NCBI RefSeq assembly: GCF_014205215.1
Contig: NZ_JACHNC010000001.1
Span: 2,361,001-2,425,000 of the forward strand
Source of the DNA: Actinoplanes lobatus
GTDB lineage: Bacteria > Actinomycetota > Actinomycetes > Mycobacteriales > Micromonosporaceae
DNA: 64,000 nt
Reading direction: 5' to 3'
The notes beneath the pieces were generated by a model. It did not search any database. It was not told the DNA's origin and was given only the letters and a program-made list of their open reading frames with translations. Shown in pieces: positions 28,215 through 38,134 of the stretch. Within the stretch, counting starts at the first letter, position 1. Each line of letters opens with the position of its first letter. Position numbers and translations under genes: made by a program.

Positions 28215-29162
28215 TCAGCTCGTGAACACCGCCCAGGCGCCCGGCTCGGTCCACCACGAACGCTTGCGGCTGGTGGAACCCGCCACCCCGTCGTCGAGGA
28301 ACTGCAGGTCACCCTCGCGGGGCAGCACGGACACCGCACGGCCGCGCGCCCGGCGCACCTCCACCCGTACCCTCGTGCCCTTGAAACGCTGTTTGACCAC
28401 GACCGGGACCGCCACCGCGACCTCGACCCGCCCGTCGGTGGGGTCGCCGTCGGCGAGCAGCCGCAGGCCGTCGAACTCGGCGTAACCGGCCGCGTTGCCG
28501 ACCACACAGGCCAGCACCGGCTCCTCACCGTCGGTGAGCAGGGCGTCGTCGACCTCGACCCGGCCCCGCCACGGCACCGCCCGGCCCTCGTCGTCGGAAC
28601 CGCCGAGCAGAGCGCCGTCCAGCGTCACCGAACCGCCGTCGTTGCGCAGCAGGTCGAGGCGGCGGACCGGGCCGTTCATCACGGCCGCGGCCACCTCGGC
28701 CGGGGTCCGCGGGAGGCCGAGCTGGGCGGCCAGATCGCCGGAGTTGCCCGGGTCGAGCGGCAGGATCGCGAGCGGCGGGAGATCCGGCACGGTGCGGCCG
28801 GCCGCCAGGTCGGAGGGGCGCTTGCTGGGCGGCGGAGCGTACCGCCGGACCAGCCGGCGCACGACGGCGCGCAACTGGCCGTCGGTGGCGCTCGCCACCA
28901 CCAGCCTCAGCTTGGTGTCCGGGTCCGGCCAGGCGAGACCGTCCGGCCGTGCCGGCCCGTCGAAACGGGCCAGCACCGCGTCGATCTCCTGATCCGAACC
29001 GGCCAGCACGGTCTCCACCCGGGCGCCGGCCTCACGCAGCGCGTCCGCGCAGGCCAACACGGGGGTACGCGGAGTCGCGCAGGCAGAGGCACAGCCACCG
29101 CACCCGGAACCGCAGCCGTCGCCCGACCCCTCGGCCAGGCTGAGGAGCACCACGTCGTACAC
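28215..29162 (-). CDS. Diacylglycerol-kinase-like protein with Cys-rich N-terminus
   Basis: The 315-residue protein has a central segment PLAILPLDPGNSGDLAAQLGLP that corresponds to the nucleotide-binding GTGND region of DAG/sphingosine kinase-fold proteins. A C-terminal beta-rich part ends FKGTRVRVEVRRARG. The GTGND loop is altered (DPGNSGD), so activity is uncertain. Residues 13-30 hold six cysteines (GDGCGSGCGGCASACAT), an unusual possible metal site. GTG 29162 lies 2 bp after the purA stop, so the two are co-transcribed. Confidence 0.72.
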   Translation of the reverse strand: MYDVVLLSLAEGSGDGCGSGCGGCASACATPRTPVLACADALREAGARVETVLAGSDQEIDAVLARFDGPARPDGLAWPDPDTKLRLVVASATDGQLRAVVRRLVRRYAPPPSKRPSDLAAGRTVPDLPPLAILPLDPGNSGDLAAQLGLPRTPAEVAAAVMNGPVRRLDLLRNDGGSVTLDGALLGGSDDEGRAVPWRGRVEVDDALLTDGEEPVLACVVGNAAGYAEFDGLRLLADGDPTDGRVEVAVAVPVVVKQRFKGTRVRVEVRRARGRAVSVLPREGDLQFLDDGVAGSTSRKRSWWTEPGAWAVFTS

Positions 29163-29164
29163 GG

Positions 29165-30514
<1,350 letters not shown>

Positions 30515-30534
30515 TTACTGGACGGTGACGCAGG

Positions 30535-30540
30535 TAGGAT
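30535..30540 (+). promoter_or_regulatory. Likely -10 element of a leaderless purD promoter
   Basis: TAGGAT ends 8 nt before the purD GTG, with no ribosome site between, which suggests transcription starts at or next to the start codon. No convincing -35 hexamer is seen. Confidence 0.5.
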
Positions 30541-30548
30541 GGGCCGTC

Positions 30549-31790
30549 GTGCGCGTACTTCTGATCGGCTCCGGTGGGCGCGAGCACGCGCTTGCCGTCG
30601 GGCTCTCCGCCGACCCGTCCGTCGACTTCCTGGCCGCCGCGCCGGGCAACCCGGGCATCGCCCAGGTCGCCGAGCTGCATGAGGTCAAAGTCACCGATCC
30701 CGCCGCGGTCGCGGCGCTCGCCGTCGAGCTGAGCGCCGACCTGGTCGTGGTCGGCCCGGAGGCCCCGCTGGTCGCCGGTGTGGCCGACGCGGTGCGGGCC
30801 AAGGGCATCGCCTGTTTCGGTCCGTCGGCCGCGGCCGCGCGGCTGGAGGGCTCGAAGACCTTCGCCAAGGAGGTCATGACCGCGGCCGGGGTGCCGACCG
30901 CGCGTTCCTTCGCCTGCTCGGACATGGAGGCGGTCCGCGCCGCCCTCACCGAGCTGGGCGCCCCCTACGTGGTGAAGAACGACGGCCTGGCCGCCGGCAA
31001 GGGCGTCGTGGTGACCGACGATCTCGACGAGGCCCTGATCCACGCCGAGGCGTGCGGCAAGGTCGTCATCGAGGAGTACCTGTCCGGCCCCGAGGTCTCG
31101 CTCTTCGTGGTCACCGACGGCACCGCGGCCGCCCCGCTGATGCCGGCCCAGGACTTCAAGCGGCTGGCCGACGGCGACGAGGGCCCGAACACCGGTGGCA
31201 TGGGGGCGTACGCGCCGCTGGACTGGGCGCCGGCCGACCTCACCGAGCGGGTGCTGCGGGAGACCGTCGAGCCGACCCTGGCCGAGATGCGCAAACGCGG
31301 CACCCCGTTCTCCGGCCTGCTCTACGTCGGGCTCGCGCTCACCCCGGACGGTCCGAAGGTGATCGAGTTCAACGCCCGGTTCGGCGACCCGGAGACCCAG
31401 GTGGTGCTGGCGCTGCTGGACACCCCGCTGGCCGGGCTGCTCAACGCCGCCGCCACCGGAACCCTGGCCGAGCACGGACCGCTGCGCTGGAAGGACGGCT
31501 CGGCGATCACGATCGTCGTGGCGAGCCACAACTACCCCGGCGTCCCGCGGACCGGCGACGTCATCGAGGGGGCCGAGCGCCCGGGCGTCATCCACGCCGG
31601 CACCGCCCGCGACGCCGACGGCGCGCTGGTCTCGGCCGGCGGCCGGGTGCTGAGCGTCACCGCGGCCGGCGCCGACCTGCCCGCCGCCCGCGCGGCCGCC
31701 TACGCCCTGGTCGAGGGCGTCCGGCTGGACGGCGCGCAGTACCGCACGGACATCGCCCTGCGCGCCGTCGAGGGCCGGATCACGCTGTGA
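30549..31790 (+). CDS. purD: Phosphoribosylamine-glycine ligase (GAR synthetase)
   Basis: The 413-residue ATP-grasp enzyme carries out step 2 of IMP synthesis. It begins VRVLLIGSGGREHALAVGL, the N-terminal nucleotide fold. ATP-grasp motifs VKNDGLAAGKGVVV and GPNTGGMGAYAP and the metal-binding FNARFGDPETQ are intact. It starts at GTG 30549 without a ribosome site, probably leaderless. Its 3' end overlaps the convergent membrane-protein gene by 11 bp. Confidence 0.97.
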   Translation: MRVLLIGSGGREHALAVGLSADPSVDFLAAAPGNPGIAQVAELHEVKVTDPAAVAALAVELSADLVVVGPEAPLVAGVADAVRAKGIACFGPSAAAARLEGSKTFAKEVMTAAGVPTARSFACSDMEAVRAALTELGAPYVVKNDGLAAGKGVVVTDDLDEALIHAEACGKVVIEEYLSGPEVSLFVVTDGTAAAPLMPAQDFKRLADGDEGPNTGGMGAYAPLDWAPADLTERVLRETVEPTLAEMRKRGTPFSGLLYVGLALTPDGPKVIEFNARFGDPETQVVLALLDTPLAGLLNAAATGTLAEHGPLRWKDGSAITIVVASHNYPGVPRTGDVIEGAERPGVIHAGTARDADGALVSAGGRVLSVTAAGADLPAARAAAYALVEGVRLDGAQYRTDIALRAVEGRITL

Positions 31791-32361
31791 CGAGCGCCGG
31801 CCGGCCGGCGTCCCGCAGCAGGGCCACCGACAGCCACAGCACACCCAGGCTGCCGGCGATCAGCCCGGAGAGGTAGAGCCACTCGGGTGCCGCGGCTCGC
31901 AGGGCCGCGGCACTCAGGCCCAGCACGTACAGCGCCACGGCGCCCCGGGGCAGCACTCCGGCCCGCCATGACGCGGCGCCGAAGAGCAGCACCCCGGCCA
32001 GGAAGATCAGCGCCACCACCAGGAAGTACGGCCGCCCCGGCCCGGTGAGCACGGCCTCCCGGGTCGCGGCGTCCTGGTATTGCAGGACCGCGTGGGTGAG
32101 GAACTCGATCGCGAACAGCCCGGTCAGGCCGAGGTGGTTCAGCACGAAACCGGCCAGGCCCAGCCGGCCCGACTCCTGCCGCTGGCACAGGTAGAGCGCG
32201 GTGAGGGTGAGCAGCAGCAGCGCGCTGGCCGGCGGAGCCAGGGCGTGGGTGAACCCGTTCTCCGGCAGCAGCCCGGCACGGCGGGCCACGGCCACCAGGG
32301 TGAGAACGCCGCCGGCCAGGCCGGCCAGGGCGGCGAGACGGTACAGATCCCGTTCGGACAT
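31780..32361 (-). CDS. Six-helix integral membrane protein
   Basis: The 193-residue protein begins MSERDLYRLAALAGLAGGVL and has six predicted membrane helices with few charged residues between them. It resembles actinobacterial DUF4386-like hypothetical membrane proteins only loosely, so I leave it unnamed. ATG 32361 has AAGGAG upstream. A clear inverted repeat at 32375-32395 sits right before the start. It converges on purD with an 11-bp overlap. Confidence 0.8.
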   Translation of the reverse strand: MSERDLYRLAALAGLAGGVLTLVAVARRAGLLPENGFTHALAPPASALLLLTLTALYLCQRQESGRLGLAGFVLNHLGLTGLFAIEFLTHAVLQYQDAATREAVLTGPGRPYFLVVALIFLAGVLLFGAASWRAGVLPRGAVALYVLGLSAAALRAAAPEWLYLSGLIAGSLGVLWLSVALLRDAGRPALVTA

Positions 32362-32374
32362 TGTCGGACTCCTT

Positions 32375-32395
32375 CGGTATCGGACGTCGATACCG
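32375..32395. promoter_or_regulatory. Inverted repeat upstream of the membrane-protein gene
   Basis: CGGTATC (32375-32381) and GATACCG (32389-32395) are perfect 7-bp arms with a 7-bp spacer, 14 bp before the start codon of the gene at 31780-32361. This is operator-like, in the style of TetR sites. Confidence 0.5.
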
Positions 32396-32533
32396 TGCCC
32401 GGCCGGCCCGGACCGGGGACAGTGCCGCGCGGCCAGGAGCGGCGGGCGGTCGCCGGCCGGACGGCACATGACGAATGGCCAAACCTGAGCGCCGGGCATG
32501 GGCGTGGATGCCCCGGCCACCTAGCGTGACGGT

Positions 32534-33685
32534 ATGGCTCTCGACGCACCGCCGCTGCGCTGGATGGCCTCGCTGCTCTACGGGGCGGTGATGCTGACCG
32601 GGCTCTACTACGTCGTCGCCGGTCTGGCACCGGACTGGTCCGGCGCCGAGCTGGCGGTCTTCGTGGGGGGCCTGCTCGCCCTGCTGGCCGTCGAGCAGTT
32701 CGACTGGCGGCGGCCCCGGTCACGGCGCTGGGCGGTGGCCCTGCTGGTGGTCCGGATCGTGCTGCTGGAGACCGTCAACTCCGCCGATCAGGCCGGCTTC
32801 TCCCAGGCCCTCTTCGTCCTGGTGCCGTTCTTCGCGTACCTCTGGCTGGGCCGTGCCGCCGGGATCGGCCTGGCGGTGTTCTACCTGTCCGCCGCGCTGG
32901 TCCGGGCCAGTACCGTGACCGGCGGCTGGACCGATCCCGAGGTGGTCTCCGATCTGTTCATGCTCTTCATCGGCCTGGTCCTGACGGTGGCCACCGCGGC
33001 CGTCGCGGCCGAGCAGCGACAGAGCCGGCTGCGGGCCGAGCGGCTGGTGGCCGAGCTGACCGCCTCGCAGCAGCGGGTGGCCGAGCTGAGCGCCGCGAGC
33101 GAGCGCAACCGGCTGGCCCGGGACATCCACGACAGCGTCGGCCATCATCTGACCGCGATCAGCGTCCAGCTGGCCAAGGCGGAGGCGTTCCGGGACCGCG
33201 ACCCGGAGGTGGCGGACCGGGCGGTCGCGGACGCCCACCGGGCCGCGGGACGGGCGCTCCGCGAGGTACGGGAGTCGGTCGGCGCCCTCCGAGACGAGCC
33301 GTTCTCCCTGGCCACGGCCCTGTTCGCGCTGGTGGAAGGGCTGGACGACGTGGATTTCCGGGTGGTGCTCGACGTCGGCGACGCGGACCTGGACCAGGGG
33401 CGGGCCGGCTCGGAGGCGCTCTACCGGGTCGCTCAGGAGGCGCTCACCAACGCCCGCCGGCACGCCGGTGCGGACCTCGTGCGGGTGGCGGTCCGGCGCG
33501 GCGAGGACGGCGCGGTCCTCGAAGTGGAGGACAACGGCCAGGGCTTCGCCCCGGACACCGTGGCCGGTAGTGGGCTCAGCGGCATGCGCGAGCGCCTGGC
33601 CGTTCTCGGCGGCAGCGTACGGGTGGAGTCGACGCCCGGACACGGCACCCGGATCGTGGCGAGTGTCCCGGCGGGGACCCGGTGA
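32534..33685 (+). CDS. Sensor histidine kinase, NarL-partner (HisKA_3) type
   Basis: The 383-residue membrane kinase has five to six helices in residues 10-160 and a short coiled coil at 165-190. The phosphoacceptor is in RLARDIHDSVGHHLTAISVQL (His near residue 198). The ATPase domain contains ALYRVAQEALTNARRHAGA, DNGQGF and GLSGMRERL. There is no extracellular sensor domain, so it probably senses within the membrane. Its stop overlaps the regulator's GTG (GTGA). Confidence 0.95.
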   Translation: MALDAPPLRWMASLLYGAVMLTGLYYVVAGLAPDWSGAELAVFVGGLLALLAVEQFDWRRPRSRRWAVALLVVRIVLLETVNSADQAGFSQALFVLVPFFAYLWLGRAAGIGLAVFYLSAALVRASTVTGGWTDPEVVSDLFMLFIGLVLTVATAAVAAEQRQSRLRAERLVAELTASQQRVAELSAASERNRLARDIHDSVGHHLTAISVQLAKAEAFRDRDPEVADRAVADAHRAAGRALREVRESVGALRDEPFSLATALFALVEGLDDVDFRVVLDVGDADLDQGRAGSEALYRVAQEALTNARRHAGADLVRVAVRRGEDGAVLEVEDNGQGFAPDTVAGSGLSGMRERLAVLGGSVRVESTPGHGTRIVASVPAGTR

Positions 33686-34329
33686 CCGCCGACGCCCCGG
33701 TGCGGGTTCTCGTCGCCGACGACCAGGCGCTGATCCGGGAGGGCATCGCCTCGCTGCTCGGCATCGAGCCGGGTATCGAGGTGGTCGGCACCGCGGCGGA
33801 CGGCCGTGCCGCGGTGGAGCTCGCCCTCGCCACGGTGCCGGACGTCGTGCTCATGGACGTACGCATGCCGGTCTTGGATGGTCTTCGTGCCGCCGAACTG
33901 CTCCGCGAGAGGCTGCCGGCCTGTCGCGTCCTGATGCTGACGACCTTCGACGACGAGGAGTACGTGATCCGGGCGCTGCGGGCCGGGACGGGCGGCTACC
34001 TGCTCAAGGACCTGCCGCCGCGGGATCTTGCCCGGGCCGTGCGGCTGGCCCGGTCCGGCGTCGACCAGCACGACAGCGCGGTGGTGCGGCGCCTGGTGTC
34101 GGCCCTGGACCGCGGGGAGCCGATGTCGACGCCCCGCGCCGACCTGACCGACCGGGAGCACGCGGTGCTGCGGCTGATCGCCCGGGGCGCGACGAACCGG
34201 GAGATCGCCGCCAAGCTCTACGTGAGCGAGGGGACGGTCAAGAACCACGTCTCGCACATCCTCGCGAGGCTGGGCCTGCGGGACCGGACGCAGGCCGCGA
34301 TCTACGCCCGGGACCACGGCCTGCTGTGA
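33682..34329 (+). CDS. LuxR/NarL-family response regulator
   Basis: The 215-residue protein has a receiver domain at residues 7-120 with phosphoacceptor Asp59 in VVLMDVRMP and Lys109. The C-terminal LuxR helix-turn-helix is LTDREHAVLRLIARGATNREIAAKLYVSEGTVKNHV. It is coupled to the histidine kinase by a 4-bp overlap, so the two form one signalling pair. The target is unknown; the membrane-protein gene on the other side is a possible regulon member. Confidence 0.96.
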   Translation: MTADAPVRVLVADDQALIREGIASLLGIEPGIEVVGTAADGRAAVELALATVPDVVLMDVRMPVLDGLRAAELLRERLPACRVLMLTTFDDEEYVIRALRAGTGGYLLKDLPPRDLARAVRLARSGVDQHDSAVVRRLVSALDRGEPMSTPRADLTDREHAVLRLIARGATNREIAAKLYVSEGTVKNHVSHILARLGLRDRTQAAIYARDHGLL

Positions 34330-34332
34330 GGG

Positions 34333-34782
34333 TCAGCCCTTCGGGATGTCGAAGAGCTTCGGGATGCTGGTGGCCAGGTTCAGGTTGCCCTTCGCCTTGA
34401 TCTTGCCGGTCATGAACAGCATCATCGGGTTCCCGGCGCCGGTGATGGTCTTCAGGAACGTGAGCGCGTCCATGGTCATGGCCAGCTCGGGCTTGCGGAC
34501 CGGCTCGCTGGTGACGGTGCAGGTCTTGTCCTCGATCACCGTCTCGTAGGTGTCCTGGCCGCTCGGCCCGCCCGTGATGATCCAGTGGATGACGGTGGAG
34601 GTGTCCCCGGACCGCTCCGCGCGGAAGAGCCCGGGCATCCGGTTGAACACCTCGTCCAGGATCTTGGTGCGGGTGTCGGACGCCATCACCTCGGCGATCT
34701 TCGAGTCCGGGGTGGACTTGACCAGCTGAGTGAACTCCTTCGGGCCGATCGCGGCGAGCGACTCGGGGCTGAAATCCGTCAT
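34333..34782 (-). CDS. SCP2 sterol-binding domain protein
   Basis: The 149-residue protein ends in GAGNPMMLFMTGKIKAKGNLNLATSIPKLF, the typical C-terminus of SCP2-fold lipid-carrier proteins. The upstream part has TSTVIHWIITGG and DALTFLKTI. It has no signal peptide and probably binds a hydrophobic ligand in the cytoplasm. ATG 34782 follows AAAGGA. It converges on the response regulator with a 3-bp gap. Confidence 0.9.
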   Translation of the reverse strand: MTDFSPESLAAIGPKEFTQLVKSTPDSKIAEVMASDTRTKILDEVFNRMPGLFRAERSGDTSTVIHWIITGGPSGQDTYETVIEDKTCTVTSEPVRKPELAMTMDALTFLKTITGAGNPMMLFMTGKIKAKGNLNLATSIPKLFDIPKG

Positions 34783-34869
34783 CAGTAGTCCTTTCGGGGA
34801 TCGGCCAGGCTACCCACCGGTAACCCTAGCGAGGATGCCGGTTGGCCCGTGCAGTGTGCCACTCTCAAA

Positions 34870-34886
34870 CAACTGTTGGACAGTTG
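34870..34886. promoter_or_regulatory. Operator-like inverted repeat before the ArsR-MFS-purB run
   Basis: CAACTGT-TGG-ACAGTTG, perfect 7-bp arms with a 3-bp spacer, 28 bp upstream of the regulator start. The TTGGAC inside it resembles a -35 hexamer, with TACATA downstream as a possible -10, so occupancy would block the promoter. Confidence 0.6.
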
Positions 34887-34913
34887 CCCCACCGGATACA
34901 TAGACTCCCCAAC

Positions 34914-35438
34914 ATGTCTTTGGGAGATGCCGAGTCCGGCGGCACGGCCGCGCTCCGAGCGCTGGCCCATCCGGTACGCCTACAGATCATGTCCCTGCTC
35001 ACCGGGGCCGCACTGACCGCCGCCGAAGTCGCGAGGGAACTCGGGATCACCCACGCCAATGCCAGCTACCACCTGCGCAACCTCCAGTCCGGCGGCCTGA
35101 TCGTGGTGGCCGGCGAGGAGAAGATCCGCGGCGGGGTGGCGAAGCGGTACCGCTACGACGCGGTGAACGACCGCGGCCCACTCGCTTCGGAGGGAAAGCG
35201 GGCGCTCTACCCGGCTGCCGCACAGGAACTGATCCGAAGGTCGGCGGGAGGTCCCGGCCCCGGACCCGGGGTTCTGGGCGATGGGGAGTTCTGGGTCGAT
35301 CCGGACGTGTGGAAGGAGATTCGTGACCGGATCGCCGCCGCGCTGGTCGACCTGCACGCGGCCGCGCAGCCGCCGCGCACTCCCGGCACGATCCGGACCA
35401 GCACCACGGTCGCCCTCTTCGAGATGGCAGCGGAATGA
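34914..35438 (+). CDS. ArsR-like winged-helix regulator
   Basis: The 174-residue regulator begins MSLGDAESGGTAALRALAHPVRLQIMSLL. Its recognition helix is in VARELGITHANASYHLRNLQSGGLIVVAGEEK, and a C-terminal extension follows. The CVC metal motif of classic ArsR is absent, so it is likely a non-metal member. It precedes and overlaps an MFS transporter (ATGA), the usual layout for a self-regulated efflux operon. The palindrome at 34870-34886 is the likely operator. Confidence 0.92.
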   Translation: MSLGDAESGGTAALRALAHPVRLQIMSLLTGAALTAAEVARELGITHANASYHLRNLQSGGLIVVAGEEKIRGGVAKRYRYDAVNDRGPLASEGKRALYPAAAQELIRRSAGGPGPGPGVLGDGEFWVDPDVWKEIRDRIAAALVDLHAAAQPPRTPGTIRTSTTVALFEMAAE

Positions 35439-36670
35439 CCGGCCCGCTGCGCCACCGCAACTTCCGGCTCCTGCTGGCCGGGCGGACCGTCAACGCCCTG
35501 GGCAACGCGATCGCCCCGATCGCTCTCTCCTTCGCCGTTCTCGACCTGACCGGTTCGGTCCGCGACCTCGGTCTCGTCGTCGGGGTCCGGACCCTGACCA
35601 ACGTGTTGTTCCTGCTTTTCGGCGGGGTGCTGGCGGACCGGCTGCCACGCGGCCTGGTGCTGGTCGGCGCCGGCCTCGCCGCAGCCGCCACCCAGGGTGT
35701 GGTGGCTGCCCTGGTGCTCACCGGCACCGCGACGATCCCGCTGCTCGTCGGCGTCTCGGCGGTCAACGGCGTGGTGGCCGCCCTGGCTCTGCCGGCCACC
35801 GCGGCGGTGGTGCCGCAGACCGTTCCGGAGGATGTCCGGCAGCAGGCCAACGCGCTGAACCGGATGTGCTCCAACGGCGCGATGATCCTGGGCGCCCCGC
35901 TGGGCGGCGTGCTGGTCGCCGTCGTGGGGCCGGGCTGGGGCATCGCCGTGGACGCCACCACCTTCGCGGTCTCGGCGCTCTGTTTCGCGTTCCTCCGACT
36001 GCCCTCCCGGCCGGTTTCGGTGCGGCCCGGTGTCCTCACCGAGCTGCGCGGCGGCTGGACCGAGTTCCGCTCCCGCGAGTGGCTGTGGGTGGTGGTGGCC
36101 TGCGCCTGCATCGGCAACGTGGCGTGGTCCGGCTCGGCGAACGTGCTGGGCCCGGTGGTCGCCGACCAGACCTTCGGGCGGACGGCATGGGGCCTGATCC
36201 TCGCGGCGCAGACCCTCGGCATGATGGCCGGGGCGATGCTGGCGATCCGGTTGCGCATCCGGCGGTTGCTGCTCTGGGGGACCTTCGGGTGCGGCCTGGT
36301 CACCCTGCCGATGCTGGCCCTCGGCGTCCGGCCGACCGTGCCGGTGCTGCTGGTCACCGGGTTCATCGCCGGGGTTGGGCTGGAGCAGTTCGGCATCGCC
36401 TGGGACACCACGATGCAGGAGCACGTGCCGGCCGACAAGCTGGCGCGGGTGTACTCGTACGACATGCTCGGATCGTTCCTGGCCATGCCGGTCGGTGAGG
36501 TGCTGGTCGGGCCGATCGCCGAGGCGGCCGGGCTGCGGCCCACCCTGATCGGGTGCGCGGTGCTGATGTTCCTGTCCGTCGCCGCGATGCTGCTCAGCCG
36601 TGATGTCCGTACCCTGCGTCACCGGCTGCCGGGAGACGCCGTCCAGCCCGTGAAAGAATCAGTGCCGTGA
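35435..36670 (+). CDS. MFS efflux transporter
   Basis: The 411-residue, 12-helix transporter begins MTGPLRHRNFRLLLAGRTVN, the usual start of actinobacterial drug-efflux MFS proteins (enterobactin exporter EntS-like). The loop 2-3 signature is GGVLADRLPRGLVL. It is translationally coupled to the upstream regulator, and its stop overlaps the purB GTG. The substrate is unknown. Confidence 0.92.
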   Translation: MTGPLRHRNFRLLLAGRTVNALGNAIAPIALSFAVLDLTGSVRDLGLVVGVRTLTNVLFLLFGGVLADRLPRGLVLVGAGLAAAATQGVVAALVLTGTATIPLLVGVSAVNGVVAALALPATAAVVPQTVPEDVRQQANALNRMCSNGAMILGAPLGGVLVAVVGPGWGIAVDATTFAVSALCFAFLRLPSRPVSVRPGVLTELRGGWTEFRSREWLWVVVACACIGNVAWSGSANVLGPVVADQTFGRTAWGLILAAQTLGMMAGAMLAIRLRIRRLLLWGTFGCGLVTLPMLALGVRPTVPVLLVTGFIAGVGLEQFGIAWDTTMQEHVPADKLARVYSYDMLGSFLAMPVGEVLVGPIAEAAGLRPTLIGCAVLMFLSVAAMLLSRDVRTLRHRLPGDAVQPVKESVP

Positions 36671-38088
36671 CCATCCCGAACGTGCTCGCTGCCCGGTACG
36701 CCTCCGCCGACCTCGTCACCCTCTGGTCCCCGGAGGAGAAGATCCGGATGGAGCGCAAGCTGTGGCTCGCGGTCCTGAAGGCCCAGCGTGATCTCGGCGT
36801 CGACGTTCCGGAGGGCGCCGTCGAGGCGTACGAGGCGGTGCTCGACCGGGTCGACCTGGCGTCGATCGCGGCCCGTGAGCGGATCACCCGGCACGACGTG
36901 AAGGCCCGCATCGAGGAGTTCTCCGAGCTGGCCGGGTTCGAGCAGATCCACAAGGGGATGACCTCCCGCGACCTCACGGAGAACGTCGAACAGCTCCAGA
37001 TCCGGGCGTCGCTCGAGCTGATCCGGGACCGGGTGGTGGCCGCGCTGTCCCGGCTCGCGGCGCTCGCCGTCGAGCACTCCGACCTGGTGCTGACCGGTCG
37101 CTCGCACAACGTCGCGGCGCAGGCGACCACGCTGGGCAAGCGGTTCGCCTCGGCGGCGGAGGAGCTGCTGATCGCGTACGAGCGTCTCGACGACCTGATC
37201 GGCCGCTACCCGCTGCGTGGCATCAAGGGCCCGGTCGGCACCGCGGCCGACCAGCTCGACCTTTTCGACGGCTCCTTCGACAAGGCTGCGGAGCTGGAGA
37301 AGAAGGTCGCCGAGCACCTCGGGTTCGCAAGGGTGCTGTCCAGCGTCGGCCAGGTCTACCCGCGCTCGCTCGACTTCGACGTGGTCTCGGCGCTGGCCCA
37401 GATCGTCGCCGGCCCGTCGTCGCTGGCCACCACCATCCGGCTGATGGTCGGCCAGGAGCTGGTGACCGAGGGCTTCAAGCCCGGCCAGGTCGGCTCCTCG
37501 GCGATGCCGCACAAGATGAACACCCGGTCCTCGGAGCGGGTCAACGGCCTCGCGGTGATCGTCCGCGGCTACCTGTCGATGACCGGCGAGCTGGCCGGCG
37601 ACCAGTGGAACGAGGGCGACGTCTCCTGTTCCGTGGTCCGCCGGATCGCGCTGCCGGACGCGTTCTTCGCCACCGACGGGCTGTTCCAGACGTTCCTCAC
37701 GGTGCTCGACGAGTTCGGGGCCTACCCCGCGGTGGTCGCCCGGGAGCTGGACCGCTTCCTGCCCTTCCTGGCCACCACGAAGGTGCTGGTCGCCGCGGTG
37801 CGCAAGGGCGTCGGCCGGGAGGTCGCGCACGAGGTGATCAAGGAGCACTCGGTCGCCGTGGCGCTGGCCATGCGGGAGAAGGGCGCCGCGGTCAACGACC
37901 TGTTCGACCGGCTGGCCGCCGACGAGCGCCTGCGGCTCTCGCGCGCCGAGATCGACACGCTCGTCGCGGACCGCGCCGCGTTCGTGGGCGCGGCCCCGGC
38001 GCAGGTCCAGGCGGTTGCCGCGCGGATCGCCGAGATCGTGGCCCAGAACCCCCAGGCGGCGGGGTACGCTCCCGCGCCCATCCTCTGA
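36667..38088 (+). CDS. purB: Adenylosuccinate lyase
   Basis: The 473-residue enzyme of the fumarase/aspartase fold acts twice in purine synthesis, on SAICAR and on adenylosuccinate. The signature loop GSSAMPHKMNTRSSERV is intact, as are TSRDLTENVEQ and GRSHNVAAQATTLGKRF. GTG 36667 overlaps the efflux gene stop (GTGA), so purB appears to be read in the same transcript as the ArsR-MFS pair. A GC hairpin follows 10 bp after the stop. Confidence 0.97.
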   Translation: MTIPNVLAARYASADLVTLWSPEEKIRMERKLWLAVLKAQRDLGVDVPEGAVEAYEAVLDRVDLASIAARERITRHDVKARIEEFSELAGFEQIHKGMTSRDLTENVEQLQIRASLELIRDRVVAALSRLAALAVEHSDLVLTGRSHNVAAQATTLGKRFASAAEELLIAYERLDDLIGRYPLRGIKGPVGTAADQLDLFDGSFDKAAELEKKVAEHLGFARVLSSVGQVYPRSLDFDVVSALAQIVAGPSSLATTIRLMVGQELVTEGFKPGQVGSSAMPHKMNTRSSERVNGLAVIVRGYLSMTGELAGDQWNEGDVSCSVVRRIALPDAFFATDGLFQTFLTVLDEFGAYPAVVARELDRFLPFLATTKVLVAAVRKGVGREVAHEVIKEHSVAVALAMREKGAAVNDLFDRLAADERLRLSRAEIDTLVADRAAFVGAAPAQVQAVAARIAEIVAQNPQAAGYAPAPIL

Positions 38089-38097
38089 CGAAGTTGT

Positions 38098-38125
38098 GGT
38101 CCGGGCGCTCCGTTGCGCCCGGACC
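38098..38125. terminator. Terminator between purB and the serine protease
   Basis: GGTCCGGGCGC (38098-38108) pairs with GCGCCCGGACC (38115-38125) around a 6-nt loop, between convergent genes. Confidence 0.85.
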
Positions 38126-38134
38126 GCATCTCTT

